Source: Lachnospira sp. UBA4285
GTDB lineage: Bacteria; Bacillota; Clostridia; Lachnospirales; Lachnospiraceae
Assembly: GCA_002394965.1 (NCBI GenBank)
Contig: DGVL01000083.1
Coordinates: forward strand, 1 to 20,107
Length of the DNA: 20,107 nucleotides
Direction of reading: 5' to 3'
Below, piece by piece: positions 12,228-19,526 of this stretch. Under the pieces are notes generated by a model. That model was given only the letters and a program-made list of their open reading frames with translations. It searched no databases and had not been told where the DNA came from. The position numbers were made by a program, and so were the translations under genes. Each line of letters starts with the position of its first letter. The stretch's first letter is position 1.

Positions 12228-13610
12228 TCAGGTGTTGTGTTTTTCGTCATGGATGGCTCTTGCATCGGCTTTCTCCCGGCGGTTCCATCGCAGAAGAAAA
12301 TAGATGACTTCGATCACGCAGCAGGACATCCAGCCGACCGGGTAGCCAAATCCGACAGTGCCCGGCGTATTGCTGATAAATCGCGTGAAAAAGAACAGAT
12401 AGATCTGGCGGATCAGCACAAAGCTCAGCAGCATGATTATCATCGGCCCCATCGAATCGGATCGTCCTCGAAGAGAACCGGCCAGCACGTGGTTTACACA
12501 GTTGAACATAAGAAAATACATGTTGACGTGCAGGAAGAGCTGACCGCTCAAAACAACTTCCGGATCATTGGTAAAGAGCCCGACTGCAGGCCCGGAGAAC
12601 AGTTCCACGGCCGTGACGACGGCGAATGTGATCAGCAGCGTCACTGCAATGGATATCTTCGTCCCCTTATTCTCGCGCTGTACATTGCCCGAACCTACGT
12701 TCTGGCTGACAAAGGTCGTCGCCGCCATCGCCATCGTCTGCATCGGCAGCATGACGAACTGGTTAAGCTTATTGTATGCAGCCCATCCCGCCATTACGGT
12801 AGACCCGAAGTAATTGACATACGCCTGCACAAACATGTTGGAGAAGGCAGTGATCGCCGACTGAATGCCAGTCGGAAGTCCGATGGTGAGGATCTGCCGG
12901 AAGATCTCGCTGTTCAGGCGCAGATCGCGCCAGGTCACGCGGTAGATATCCTTCGTGCGTGTGAGAAGAAACATCGTGAGGAATGCCGAAATGAACTGGG
13001 AGATGATCGTTGCCAGCGCCGCCCCGCCAATTCCTGATCCAAAGCCCAGGACAAAGATCAGATCAAGCACAATGTTCAAGACACTCGTCAGAATCAGGAA
13101 ATACAGCGGTCTGGTTGAATCGCCGACCGCGCGCAGGATGCCGCTGCCCATGTTGTAGATGAGCAGTCCCGAGACACCCGCAAAGTAAATGCGCAGATAC
13201 AGACTCGCACCGTCGAAGACATCTGCCGGTGTTGCCATCACGCGAAGCAGGAAATCTGCGCCGAAGATACCGATGCCTGTGAAAATAATGCTCATCAGAA
13301 TCGTCGTGAAGATAGTCGTCTCGACAGCTTCATGAAGCTTCTCTAAGTCTCTGGCACCGAAGAGCCGACCGATCACAACGCCGGCGCCGACAGAGAAACC
13401 GTTGAAGAAAAAGACCGCCATATTCGCGATCAATGTGGTTGCGCCCATCGCCGCGAGGGCTTCCGTTCCGACAAATCTGCCGACAACGATAGAGTCAACT
13501 GTATTGTAGAGCATCTGAAAGATGTTGCCGAGCATGAGCGGAAAGGCAAAGGTCAGGATCTCTCTCAGGATCGGCCCCTGTGTCATATCTTTTGTTGTCG
13601 TATCAGCCAT
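12228..13610 (-). CDS. MATE family efflux transporter
   Basis: MATE proteins export cationic drugs and other small compounds in exchange for Na+ or H+. The 460-residue protein has the two-fold repeat of six segments each. Signature stretches are ILTFAFPLMLGNIFQMLYNT near the N-terminus, VDSIVVGRFVGTEALAAMG, and the second-half counterpart GLPTGIQSAITAFSNMFVQA. It also has ILRAVGDSTRPLYF and the matching LAGSLRGRSDSMGPM. The tail (RREKADARAIHDEKHNT) is charged and cytoplasmic. AGGAG lies 7 nt before the ATG. It follows the tmRNA terminator, and I see no clear promoter of its own in 13611-13705. The substrate is unknown. Confidence 0.94.
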   Translation of the reverse strand: MADTTTKDMTQGPILREILTFAFPLMLGNIFQMLYNTVDSIVVGRFVGTEALAAMGATTLIANMAVFFFNGFSVGAGVVIGRLFGARDLEKLHEAVETTIFTTILMSIIFTGIGIFGADFLLRVMATPADVFDGASLYLRIYFAGVSGLLIYNMGSGILRAVGDSTRPLYFLILTSVLNIVLDLIFVLGFGSGIGGAALATIISQFISAFLTMFLLTRTKDIYRVTWRDLRLNSEIFRQILTIGLPTGIQSAITAFSNMFVQAYVNYFGSTVMAGWAAYNKLNQFVMLPMQTMAMAATTFVSQNVGSGNVQRENKGTKISIAVTLLITFAVVTAVELFSGPAVGLFTNDPEVVLSGQLFLHVNMYFLMFNCVNHVLAGSLRGRSDSMGPMIIMLLSFVLIRQIYLFFFTRFISNTPGTVGFGYPVGWMSCCVIEVIYFLLRWNRREKADARAIHDEKHNT

Positions 13611-13705
13611 TGATCTTCTCCTGGGATTTTATTATGCCTGACTCTTCGATGAGACATGTCGATTATTTTACTAAAGGCTTTGCCATCAGGCAGATTCACT
13701 TGGAA

Positions 13706-13746
13706 AACAAAAACCCGGAAACCCGCCAATTGCGGAATTCCCGGAT
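13706..13746 (-). terminator. Terminator of the tmRNA
   Basis: On the minus strand, TCCGGGAATTCCGC pairs with GCGGGTTTCCGGG (one bulged T, several G-U pairs) around the loop AATTG. It is followed by TTTTTGTTTT. It begins about 10 nt after the mature 3' end of the tmRNA. Confidence 0.75.
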
Positions 13747-13754
13747 TTACGCCA

Positions 13755-14162
13755 TGGAGTAGACGGGAGTCGAACCCGTGTCCAAAGATCTGTCCCCTGT
13801 TCTTCTACCGATCATAGTTCATCGTTTCCGGCCTGAGAGGCCACTTCCCTGCAGAGCGCGGCGGGTGAACACAACACGCATAAGCAGGTAGCTTCATGCA
13901 GCTCTCGCTGTTGACCGAGTACCGGGGCAAAGCTTACCCGGCATCGTGCCCTGTATTATGAGATCCGTGCCCCGGCGTACAGGTGCACCGGACGGACCCG
14001 CTTCCCGCAGGAAGCGTTTTGTCTCACTGGATGACTGTTAAGTCAGGCAGCAAGAGCGACTCTGTTGTTATCAGCGTCTAGTTTAAGTTGCGGTCCTGAC
14101 GCAGATCGCCTTCGGATCGGCTTCACCAGCTTCGAAATCCCTGTCGAAACCTTTACTACCCC
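13755..14162 (-). ncRNA. ssrA: tmRNA (transfer-messenger RNA)
   Basis: tmRNA rescues stalled ribosomes with SmpB and tags the unfinished protein for proteolysis. The 5' end GGGGTAG (14162-14156) pairs with CTACTCC (13762-13756) as the tRNA-like acceptor stem. The 3' domain has the T arm ACGGGTTCGACTCCCGT. The 3' CCA is not encoded: the genome reads CTACTCCA then TGG. The tag frame is at 14075-14043. Its resume codon is probably GCT, because TAGAC-GCT mirrors E. coli TAGTC-GCA; the frame then reads ADNNRVALAA and a TGA stop, so the full tag is AADNNRVALAA with the charged alanine. Length is about 408 nt. smpB and rnr lie directly upstream on the same strand. Confidence 0.95.
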
Positions 14163-14171
14163 GTATGTACT

Positions 14172-14200
14172 ATTTAATCACAAATAGGATCCCTTCGCAA
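14172..14200 (-). promoter_or_regulatory. Possible promoter of the tmRNA
   Basis: On the minus strand: TTGCGA (14200-14195), a 17-nt spacer, and TTAAAT (14177-14172). Initiation would occur a few nt before the mature 5' end, which RNase P would trim. The -10 is imperfect, and the tmRNA could also be made from the smpB transcript. Confidence 0.45.
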
Positions 14201-14221
14201 TCCTTCTTTTTCGCCGACGTA

Positions 14222-14692
14222 TTATTTTATCCGCATGCGGAACTCTCGCTGAATAGCCCGCTGCTGATCGCGCTTTGCAATGGATTCCCGTTTGTCATAA
14301 TTCTTTTTGCCCTTGCCCAGGCCAATCTGGACCTTGACACGGCCGCGCGTCAGATGAACGTTAAGCGGTACGATGGTGTAACCCGACCGGGATGCGGCCG
14401 CCTCAAGTTTGTTGATCTGATCTCTGTGCAGAAGAAGCCTTCTCACGCGCAGCGGATCCCGGTTGAAAATGTTGCCCTTTTCATATGGCGTTACATTCAT
14501 GCCGATTATATAGACCTGTCGATTCTCAATCCGGATGTATGATTCCTTGATGGAAACCTTTCCCTGGCGGATGGATTTCACTTCCGTGCCCGCCAGTTCG
14601 ATGCCGGCTTCAATCTGTTCCTCTATGAAGTAGTCAAAAAAGGCTTTTTTATTATTTGCCAGAATTTTTATGCCTGTTTCTTTTCCTGCCAT
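14222..14692 (-). CDS. smpB: SsrA-binding protein SmpB
   Basis: SmpB binds the tRNA-like part of tmRNA and takes it into the ribosome A site. The 156-residue protein has the family motifs in order: ILANNKKAFFDYFIEE, IELAGTEVKSIRQGKVSIKESY (residues 31-52), RRLLLHRDQINKLE, VPLNVHLTRGRVKVQIGL, GKGKKNYDKRESI, and a basic tail REFRMRIK that enters the mRNA channel. The ATG at 14690-14692 has CAGG upstream at about 9 nt. It overlaps the 3' end of rnr by 41 nt, in another frame. The tmRNA gene begins about 60 nt after its stop, so protein and RNA partners sit together. Confidence 0.97.
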   Translation of the reverse strand: MAGKETGIKILANNKKAFFDYFIEEQIEAGIELAGTEVKSIRQGKVSIKESYIRIENRQVYIIGMNVTPYEKGNIFNRDPLRVRRLLLHRDQINKLEAAASRSGYTIVPLNVHLTRGRVKVQIGLGKGKKNYDKRESIAKRDQQRAIQREFRMRIK

Positions 14693-16967
14693 GCCGTTTT
14701 ACCTGATATTCGTGTTTCTTCGTTTCTTCTTCAGACGGGCTGCTGATGCTTTTTTTGTGCCTGTTTTTGTGCCTGGATCTGCCTTTTGATTCAGAATTTT
14801 TCTCCGGGTGTGCGCTGCCTGAATGAGCGCGTTTGACCGGCGGCTCTTCTTCTGCCATCTCAAAGTCTATATTGCGCGTGATCGGGTCAGCGGCCACGAC
14901 GCGGATATGGACTTTCTGCCCAAACGTGAACTGCCTCTGCCCGTCCGAACGCCGCATGCAGTAGTGCGACTCATCGTAGATATAATACCCCGGCAGAGAC
15001 GAGACGCTCACCATACCTTCCACGCAGTTGCCAAGACGCACATAGATCCCCCAGCTCGTTATACCGGATACGGTGCCGTCATACGCTTCTCCGATGTGTT
15101 CCTGCATATACTCGCACATCTTGAGCTGGTCACCCTCGCGTTCCAGCTCATCTGCCCGCCGCTCGCACGCCGACGTCTTTGTGCCGATATTCTCCAGTAT
15201 CGAGTTGTAATGCTCCACTCTGGCGTCATTCATCGTTCTGTCAAGACTTTCCGTGATGATCCGGTGAATCTGAAGATCCGGATATCGCCTGATCGGAGAT
15301 GTGAAATGGCAGTAATACCGGCTCGCCAGGCCGAAATGTCCCAGACACTGTGGGCCGTAATCCGCTCTCTGCATGGATCTGAGGACCAGGGTATCTATCA
15401 TTTCCTGTGCATCAGAGCCTTCCGTCTGTGAAAGGAGTTCCTGGATCTGCATCGGACTGATGTCTGCCGGATCGCCCTGCAGCGTGAATCCGAACGCCGC
15501 CGTGACCCGTTTCAGCTCTTGAATCTTCTCGGGATCCGGCTTCCCGTGACGCCGGTAGAGGAACGGAACTTTTCTGCGAAAGAAAGCCTCTGCCACCGTT
15601 TCATTGGCAGCCAGCATGAATTCCTCAATCATCTGGGTGGCGTCTGTGCGTTCCCGCAGTACGATTTCCTTTGGCCGGCCGTTTTTCTTCAGCACGATCT
15701 CTGCCTCCGGAAAATCAAAATCAATCGTTCCGCGTTTTTTCCGCCGCTTTGATAGCATATGGGCCAGCCGGTGCATATCCTCGAGCATCGGAACGACATC
15801 CGCATAGGTCTCTCTGGTCTTGGCGTCACCGTCAAAGATTTTCTGAACATCGTCGTAGATCATGCGGTGGGCTGTGCGGATGACCGATTTACAGATCCGG
15901 AAAGAGAGACGATTCCCGGAAGCGTCAAAATCCATCATACAGGAAAGCGTCAGACGGTTCCGCTTCTCATTGAGGGAGCATATGCCGTTGGACAGCTGCT
16001 CCGGAAGCATCGGAATGACGCGGTCCGGAAGATAACAGCTCGTCCCGCGGTTTATCGCCTCCTTGTCAAGTGCGGATCCCTCCGGCACGTAGTGGGACAC
16101 ATCCGCGATGTGCACGCCCAGATGATATACGCCGTCTTCCATGGTTAGCGACACGGCATCATCAAAGTCCTTTGTATGCGGGCCGTCGACCGTCACCGTG
16201 AGAAGTCCCCGGAAGTCATCTCGTCCCTTCATATCGCGAGGATACACGCGCTTTGGGAGGGCCTTTGCCTGGGCGAGCACTTCTTCCGGAAATACGGACG
16301 GGATCTCATAAGCCATCACAAGACTCGTGATATCCGCTCCCGGTGTATCCTGCGAGCCGATGATCTGCTCGATCCGTCCCTTCGCATGGCCGTCGGAAGC
16401 GCCGTAATCTGTAATGGCGGCGAGAACCTTGTCGCCGTCTTCTGCTCCGTTCTCGGCATTTTCCGGTATGGATATCTCCACAGGAACCGACGTGTTGTCC
16501 GGCACGACACAGGCGACCTTGCTGCGCTTCTCAAATGTTCCGGCCATCCGGACAATACCATGATCGGCGATCGAAGTTATCTCGCCTTCTTTTTTTCTGC
16601 CAGGGGCGGCGGGCGAAGTTATCTTTCCGTGAACGGTGTCCAGATGAAATGCACCGCCTGTCGCATCTCTCGGTATAAAGATATCCTCACTGCCATCATC
16701 AGGCCGCACGAAGCCGAATCCTCGCCGGTTGGCAAGATATGTGCCCGAGAAATCTCTGCTCTCAGCTTTAAAGTAACGCCCGCGGGAAAAGGTAATTACG
16801 CCGTCGCGGATCAGCGATTCCAGAGCCTCGGCAAGGCGGCTCTCTTCAGCCTTCGGAATCGATAGAAGCGCCGCGATCTCCCGCTTGCGCATCGGGGTAT
16901 AGGACTTGTCTTTCGTTATGAGATCCGAAAGAATCTTCTTTCTTTTCTTTAAATCTGACCTGCTCAT
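14652..16967 (-). CDS. rnr: Ribonuclease R
   Basis: RNase R is a processive 3'-5' hydrolytic exoribonuclease that degrades structured RNA and, with tmRNA/SmpB, the mRNAs of stalled ribosomes. The 771-residue protein has an N-terminal helix-turn-helix (about 1-65), two cold-shock domains (about 70-210), the RNB catalytic domain (about 250-590) with metal-binding Asp261, Asp267, Asp269 and Asp270 in VDGPHTKDFDDAV, the motif HFTSPIRRYPDLQIHR, and an S1 domain (about 627-704). A 67-residue basic tail (rich in Lys, Arg, His and Ser) follows, expected to contact ribosomes or RNA. The SD before the ATG is distant (GGAGGAG, 13 nt) and lies right after the secG terminator. The 3' end overlaps smpB by 41 nt. 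Confidence 0.97.
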   Translation of the reverse strand: MSRSDLKKRKKILSDLITKDKSYTPMRKREIAALLSIPKAEESRLAEALESLIRDGVITFSRGRYFKAESRDFSGTYLANRRGFGFVRPDDGSEDIFIPRDATGGAFHLDTVHGKITSPAAPGRKKEGEITSIADHGIVRMAGTFEKRSKVACVVPDNTSVPVEISIPENAENGAEDGDKVLAAITDYGASDGHAKGRIEQIIGSQDTPGADITSLVMAYEIPSVFPEEVLAQAKALPKRVYPRDMKGRDDFRGLLTVTVDGPHTKDFDDAVSLTMEDGVYHLGVHIADVSHYVPEGSALDKEAINRGTSCYLPDRVIPMLPEQLSNGICSLNEKRNRLTLSCMMDFDASGNRLSFRICKSVIRTAHRMIYDDVQKIFDGDAKTRETYADVVPMLEDMHRLAHMLSKRRKKRGTIDFDFPEAEIVLKKNGRPKEIVLRERTDATQMIEEFMLAANETVAEAFFRRKVPFLYRRHGKPDPEKIQELKRVTAAFGFTLQGDPADISPMQIQELLSQTEGSDAQEMIDTLVLRSMQRADYGPQCLGHFGLASRYYCHFTSPIRRYPDLQIHRIITESLDRTMNDARVEHYNSILENIGTKTSACERRADELEREGDQLKMCEYMQEHIGEAYDGTVSGITSWGIYVRLGNCVEGMVSVSSLPGYYIYDESHYCMRRSDGQRQFTFGQKVHIRVVAADPITRNIDFEMAEEEPPVKRAHSGSAHPEKNSESKGRSRHKNRHKKSISSPSEEETKKHEYQVKRHGRKRNRHKNSGK

Positions 16968-16988
16968 TTTCTTCCGGCTTCTCCTCCT

Positions 16989-17024
16989 AAAAAAATACCC
17001 TCCACGCCGGTCGGCGATGGAGGG
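16989..17024 (-). terminator. Terminator between secG and rnr
   Basis: On the minus strand, CCCTCCA-T-CGCCG and CGGCG-TGGAGGG form 12 bp with one bulged T and a very short loop (or a 4-nt loop if one pair opens). It is followed by TATTTTTTT (seven T at 16995-16989). The ribosome binding site of rnr (AGGAGGAG, 16988-16981) begins at the next base. Confidence 0.85.
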
Positions 17025-17040
17025 AAAACGAAATAATACA

Positions 17041-17298
17041 TCAGAAATTCATATCGAGGACAAGCCCGAGCACCATGAAAACAATCGTTCCGATTGTCGT
17101 GAACTTCACGAGATTTCCTTCAAGAGTCCGTCCCTTGATCCGGCCCCAGTAGGATTCGCCCGCTCCGGCGATGACACCGGAAAGTCCCGGCTCCTTGCTC
17201 TCCTGCATCAGGACCATAATTGTCAGCACAATGGCGTCGACGATAAACAGGGCCATGCAGATAAACCTGCAGATATCAGCGATGCTGTAACCAAACAT
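17041..17298 (-). CDS. secG: Preprotein translocase subunit SecG
   Basis: SecG is a small subunit of the SecYEG translocon. The 85-residue protein has the classical two-helix shape: TM1 (about residues 8-31, ICMALFIVDAIVLTIMVLMQ), the conserved MQESKEPGLSGVIAG, then a loop, and TM2 (about 64-82). The stretch GAGESYWGRIKGRTLEG matches the usual linker. GGAGG is 8 nt before the ATG. It has its own promoter (17331-17359) after the tpiA terminator and is followed by a terminator before rnr. The order secG-rnr-smpB-ssrA is widely conserved in Firmicutes. Confidence 0.95.
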   Translation of the reverse strand: MFGYSIADICRFICMALFIVDAIVLTIMVLMQESKEPGLSGVIAGAGESYWGRIKGRTLEGNLVKFTTIGTIVFMVLGLVLDMNF

Positions 17299-17330
17299 TC
17301 TATTCGCCTCCAGATAATCGTACCTAATCG

Positions 17331-17359
17331 ATTATATAGAATCCGGAGGCTGGAATCAA
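17331..17359 (-). promoter_or_regulatory. Promoter of secG (and rnr-smpB by readthrough)
   Basis: On the minus strand: -35 TTGATT (17359-17354), a 17-nt spacer, and a perfect -10 TATAAT (17336-17331). The predicted start is near 17324, 26 nt before the ATG. The promoter begins 2 nt past the T tract of the tpiA terminator. Confidence 0.8.
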
Positions 17360-17360
17360 G

Positions 17361-17398
17361 TAAAAATCACCCGCCGGAAGCAGAAATTCCGACGGGTG
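17361..17398 (-). terminator. Terminator of the gap-pgk-tpiA operon
   Basis: On the minus strand, CACCCGTCGGAA (17398-17387) pairs with TTCCGGCGGGTG (17379-17368) over 12 positions with one G-T wobble and a 7-nt loop. ATTTTTA follows (17367-17361). It sits 17 nt past the tpiA stop. Confidence 0.88.
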
Positions 17399-17414
17399 AA
17401 ATTACGGCTGTAAC

Positions 17415-18164
17415 TTACTTGTTGTAGTTGACGATCCTGGCGAAATCCGGCTTCAGGCTTGCGCCGCCAACCAGGCCACCGTCGATATCCGGCTGGGCGA
17501 AGAGTTCTGCCGCGTTCTCCGGTTTTACGGAGCCGCCGTACTGGATGCGGACGGTCTCCGCTGTGTCCTTGTCGTAGAGTTCTGCGATATAGGCGCGGAT
17601 AGCACCGCATACTTCCTCGGCCTGCGCGGTCGTGGCGACCTTGCCGGTTCCGATCGCCCAGATCGGCTCATAGGCGATGATCATGGACTTTACCTGATCG
17701 GCTGTTACACCGTTCAAGGCAGACTTGATCTGGCCTCTGATCCAGCTCAGTGTAATGCCTTCCTCGCGCTGCTTGAGTGTCTCACCGCAGCAGAGGATCG
17801 GTGTGATGCCATGCTCAAACGCCTTGAGAACCTTTTTGTTGATGCACTCGTCATCTTCCTTGAAATACTGTCTTCTCTCGGAGTGTCCGATGATCACATA
17901 CTGAACACCGGCATCCGTGAGCATATCCGGGGAGATTTCGCCCGTGTAGGCGCCCTTCTCCTCGTAATACATGTTCTCGGCGCCAAGGCCAACGGCACTG
18001 CCTTTGATGGCCTCAGCCACGGCCGGAATGTCGATTGCCGGGACACAGTAGATAACGTCCACATCCGGATTTCTGACACCGTCAGCAAGAGTGGCCACGA
18101 GTGCCTTTGCCTGTGTCGGCGTCATGTTCATCTTCCAGTTGCCTGCAATTACTTTTCTGCGCAT
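17415..18164 (-). CDS. tpiA: Triosephosphate isomerase
   Basis: TpiA interconverts dihydroxyacetone phosphate and glyceraldehyde-3-phosphate in glycolysis. The 249-residue TIM barrel has the catalytic set: Asn9 and Lys11 (AGNWKMN), His94 (IIGHSERR), Glu166 (AYEPIWAIGTGK), plus the phosphate loops IQYGGSVKPEN and GGLVGGASL. The ATG at 18162-18164 has GGGAG 9 nt upstream. It follows pgk by 55 nt with a hairpin between but no T tract, so the two are co-transcribed. In many related genomes gpmI follows tpiA; here a terminator and secG follow instead. Confidence 0.97.
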   Translation of the reverse strand: MRRKVIAGNWKMNMTPTQAKALVATLADGVRNPDVDVIYCVPAIDIPAVAEAIKGSAVGLGAENMYYEEKGAYTGEISPDMLTDAGVQYVIIGHSERRQYFKEDDECINKKVLKAFEHGITPILCCGETLKQREEGITLSWIRGQIKSALNGVTADQVKSMIIAYEPIWAIGTGKVATTAQAEEVCGAIRAYIAELYDKDTAETVRIQYGGSVKPENAAELFAQPDIDGGLVGGASLKPDFARIVNYNK

Positions 18165-18179
18165 TTTACACATCTCCCG

Positions 18180-18205
18180 GCGGCAGGTCTGAACCAGCCT
18201 GCCGC
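18180..18205 (-). repeat. Hairpin in the pgk-tpiA spacer
   Basis: GCGGCAGG and CCTGCCGC form a perfect 8-bp stem around a 10-nt loop, which can add CTG-CAG. No T tract follows. On the minus strand the stem ends just before the tpiA ribosome binding site (GGGAG). It may stabilise or process the mRNA, or lower access to that site. Confidence 0.55.
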
Positions 18206-18219
18206 ACCATATATCTTTT

Positions 18220-19422
18220 TTAGTCTCTGTCGTTTGCAGCCGCAACACCCGGGAGTTCCTTGCCTTCCAGGAACTCAAGGGAGGCACCGCCGCCTGTGCT
18301 GATGTGAGTCATCTTGTCGCCGAAGCCCAGATTGTTAACAGCCGCCGCCGAATCGCCGCCGCCGATTATAGTCGTGGCATCCTTCAGATCTGCCATAGCC
18401 TGCGCGATTGCGATCGTGCCTTTTGCGAAGTTCGGGAATTCGAATACACCCATCGGGCCGTTCCACACAACCGTCTTCGCGCCAGCCAGGGCATCCGCGA
18501 AAAGCTTCTGCGTCTTCGGGCCGATGTCCATGCCCATCTCGTCATCGGCAATCTTGCCGGCCTCTACAGCATGAGCCGGGGAATCATTGCTGAATTCTTT
18601 CGTCACGATGGTGTCAACCGGAATAAGAAGTTTCACACCATTCTTCTCAGCCTTCTGCATCATCTCTTTCGCGTAGTCGATGTAATCGTTCTCAACAAGC
18701 GACTTGCCGATGCTGCCGCCCTGTGCCTTCATGAAAGTATACGCCATGCCGCCGCCGATGATCAGGGTGTCGACCTTGTCGAGAAGATTGTTGATGACGG
18801 ATATCTTGGAAGAAACCTTCGAGCCGCCAAGGATCGCCACGAACGGGCGCTTCGGATCATTGACCGCATTGCCGAGGAACTTGATCTCCTTCTCCATCAG
18901 ATATCCTACAACACAGGTCTTGATGTACTTCGTGACACCGACATTCGAGCAGTGTGCGCGGTGAGCCGTGCCGAATGCATCGTTGACGAATACGTCGGCA
19001 AGAGAAGCCAGTTCCTTGCTGAACGCATCGCCGTTCTTGGTTTCTTCTGCTCTGTAACGAGTGTTCTGCAGAAGAATCACATCGCCGTCCTTCATGTTTT
19101 CGACTGCCGCTCTCGCGTTCGGGCCTACGACCGTGTCATCAGCCGCGAATGTCACCGGCTGACCGAGAAGCTCGGACAGTCTCTCAGCTACCGGAGCAAG
19201 GGAAAGCTTCGGGTCCGGCCCCTTCGGCTTGCCAAGATGAGAGCAGAGGATCACTCTGCCGCCGTCTGCGATAAGCTTTTTGATAGTCGGCAGGGCTGCC
19301 ACAAGACGGGTCTCGTCCGTGATCTTCGTGCCGTCGAGCGGAACGTTGAAGTCGCATCTGCAGAGAACTTTCAGGCCCTTTACATTGATGTCATCCACTG
19401 TTTTCTTGTTAAATGCTGCCAT
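18220..19422 (-). CDS. pgk: Phosphoglycerate kinase
   Basis: Pgk transfers phosphate from 1,3-bisphosphoglycerate to ADP, the first ATP-forming step of glycolysis. The 400-residue protein is full length, with RCDFNVP (22-28), TDETRL (35-40) and SHLGKPKG (61-68) in the substrate domain. In the nucleotide domain it has LGGSKVSSK (200-208), IIGGGMAYTFMKAQG and a C-terminal GGGDSAAAV, STGGGASLEFLEG. GGAGG lies 6 nt before the ATG at 19420-19422. It follows gap, separated by a 104-nt spacer with a strong terminator whose T tract abuts this ribosome binding site. Confidence 0.98.
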   Translation of the reverse strand: MAAFNKKTVDDINVKGLKVLCRCDFNVPLDGTKITDETRLVAALPTIKKLIADGGRVILCSHLGKPKGPDPKLSLAPVAERLSELLGQPVTFAADDTVVGPNARAAVENMKDGDVILLQNTRYRAEETKNGDAFSKELASLADVFVNDAFGTAHRAHCSNVGVTKYIKTCVVGYLMEKEIKFLGNAVNDPKRPFVAILGGSKVSSKISVINNLLDKVDTLIIGGGMAYTFMKAQGGSIGKSLVENDYIDYAKEMMQKAEKNGVKLLIPVDTIVTKEFSNDSPAHAVEAGKIADDEMGMDIGPKTQKLFADALAGAKTVVWNGPMGVFEFPNFAKGTIAIAQAMADLKDATTIIGGGDSAAAVNNLGFGDKMTHISTGGGASLEFLEGKELPGVAAANDRD

Positions 19423-19435
19423 GTATTCCCTCCTG

Positions 19436-19473
19436 AAAAAGAGCCCGGAGCCTTGAAAACAGGCACCGGGCTC
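19436..19473 (-). terminator. Terminator/attenuator between gap and pgk
   Basis: GAGCCCGG (19441-19448) pairs with CCGGGCTC (19466-19473), and inside an A-A mismatch GCCT pairs with AGGC, with a 7-nt loop. On the minus strand five T follow (19440-19436). The pgk Shine-Dalgarno (AGGAGGG, 19434-19428) starts one base later. Partial termination would set the gap to pgk ratio. Confidence 0.85.
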
Positions 19474-19490
19474 CGCCTGGTGAATTTACG

Positions 19491-19525
19491 GGATGTAAGC
19501 CATCCCCTGCCTTTTATTCAGGCAG
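19491..19525 (-). repeat. Two small hairpins after the gap stop codon
   Basis: On the minus strand, CTGCCT-GAATAAA-AGGCAG (19525-19507) starts just after the gap stop codon. GGATG-GCTTA-CATCC (19505-19491) follows. Neither has a T tract. They precede the strong terminator and may protect the 3' end of the gap mRNA. Confidence 0.45.
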
Positions 19526-19526
19526 A

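Noticed and set aside
12081..13037. 318-codon open frame on the plus strand opposite the MATE gene
   Set aside because: Rich in His, Arg and Asp with no domain; it mirrors the membrane-protein codons of the MATE gene and crosses the symporter promoter.
13611..13705. Separate promoter for the MATE gene
   Set aside because: CATAAT-like sequences occur but no -35 at a proper distance; I see nothing convincing.
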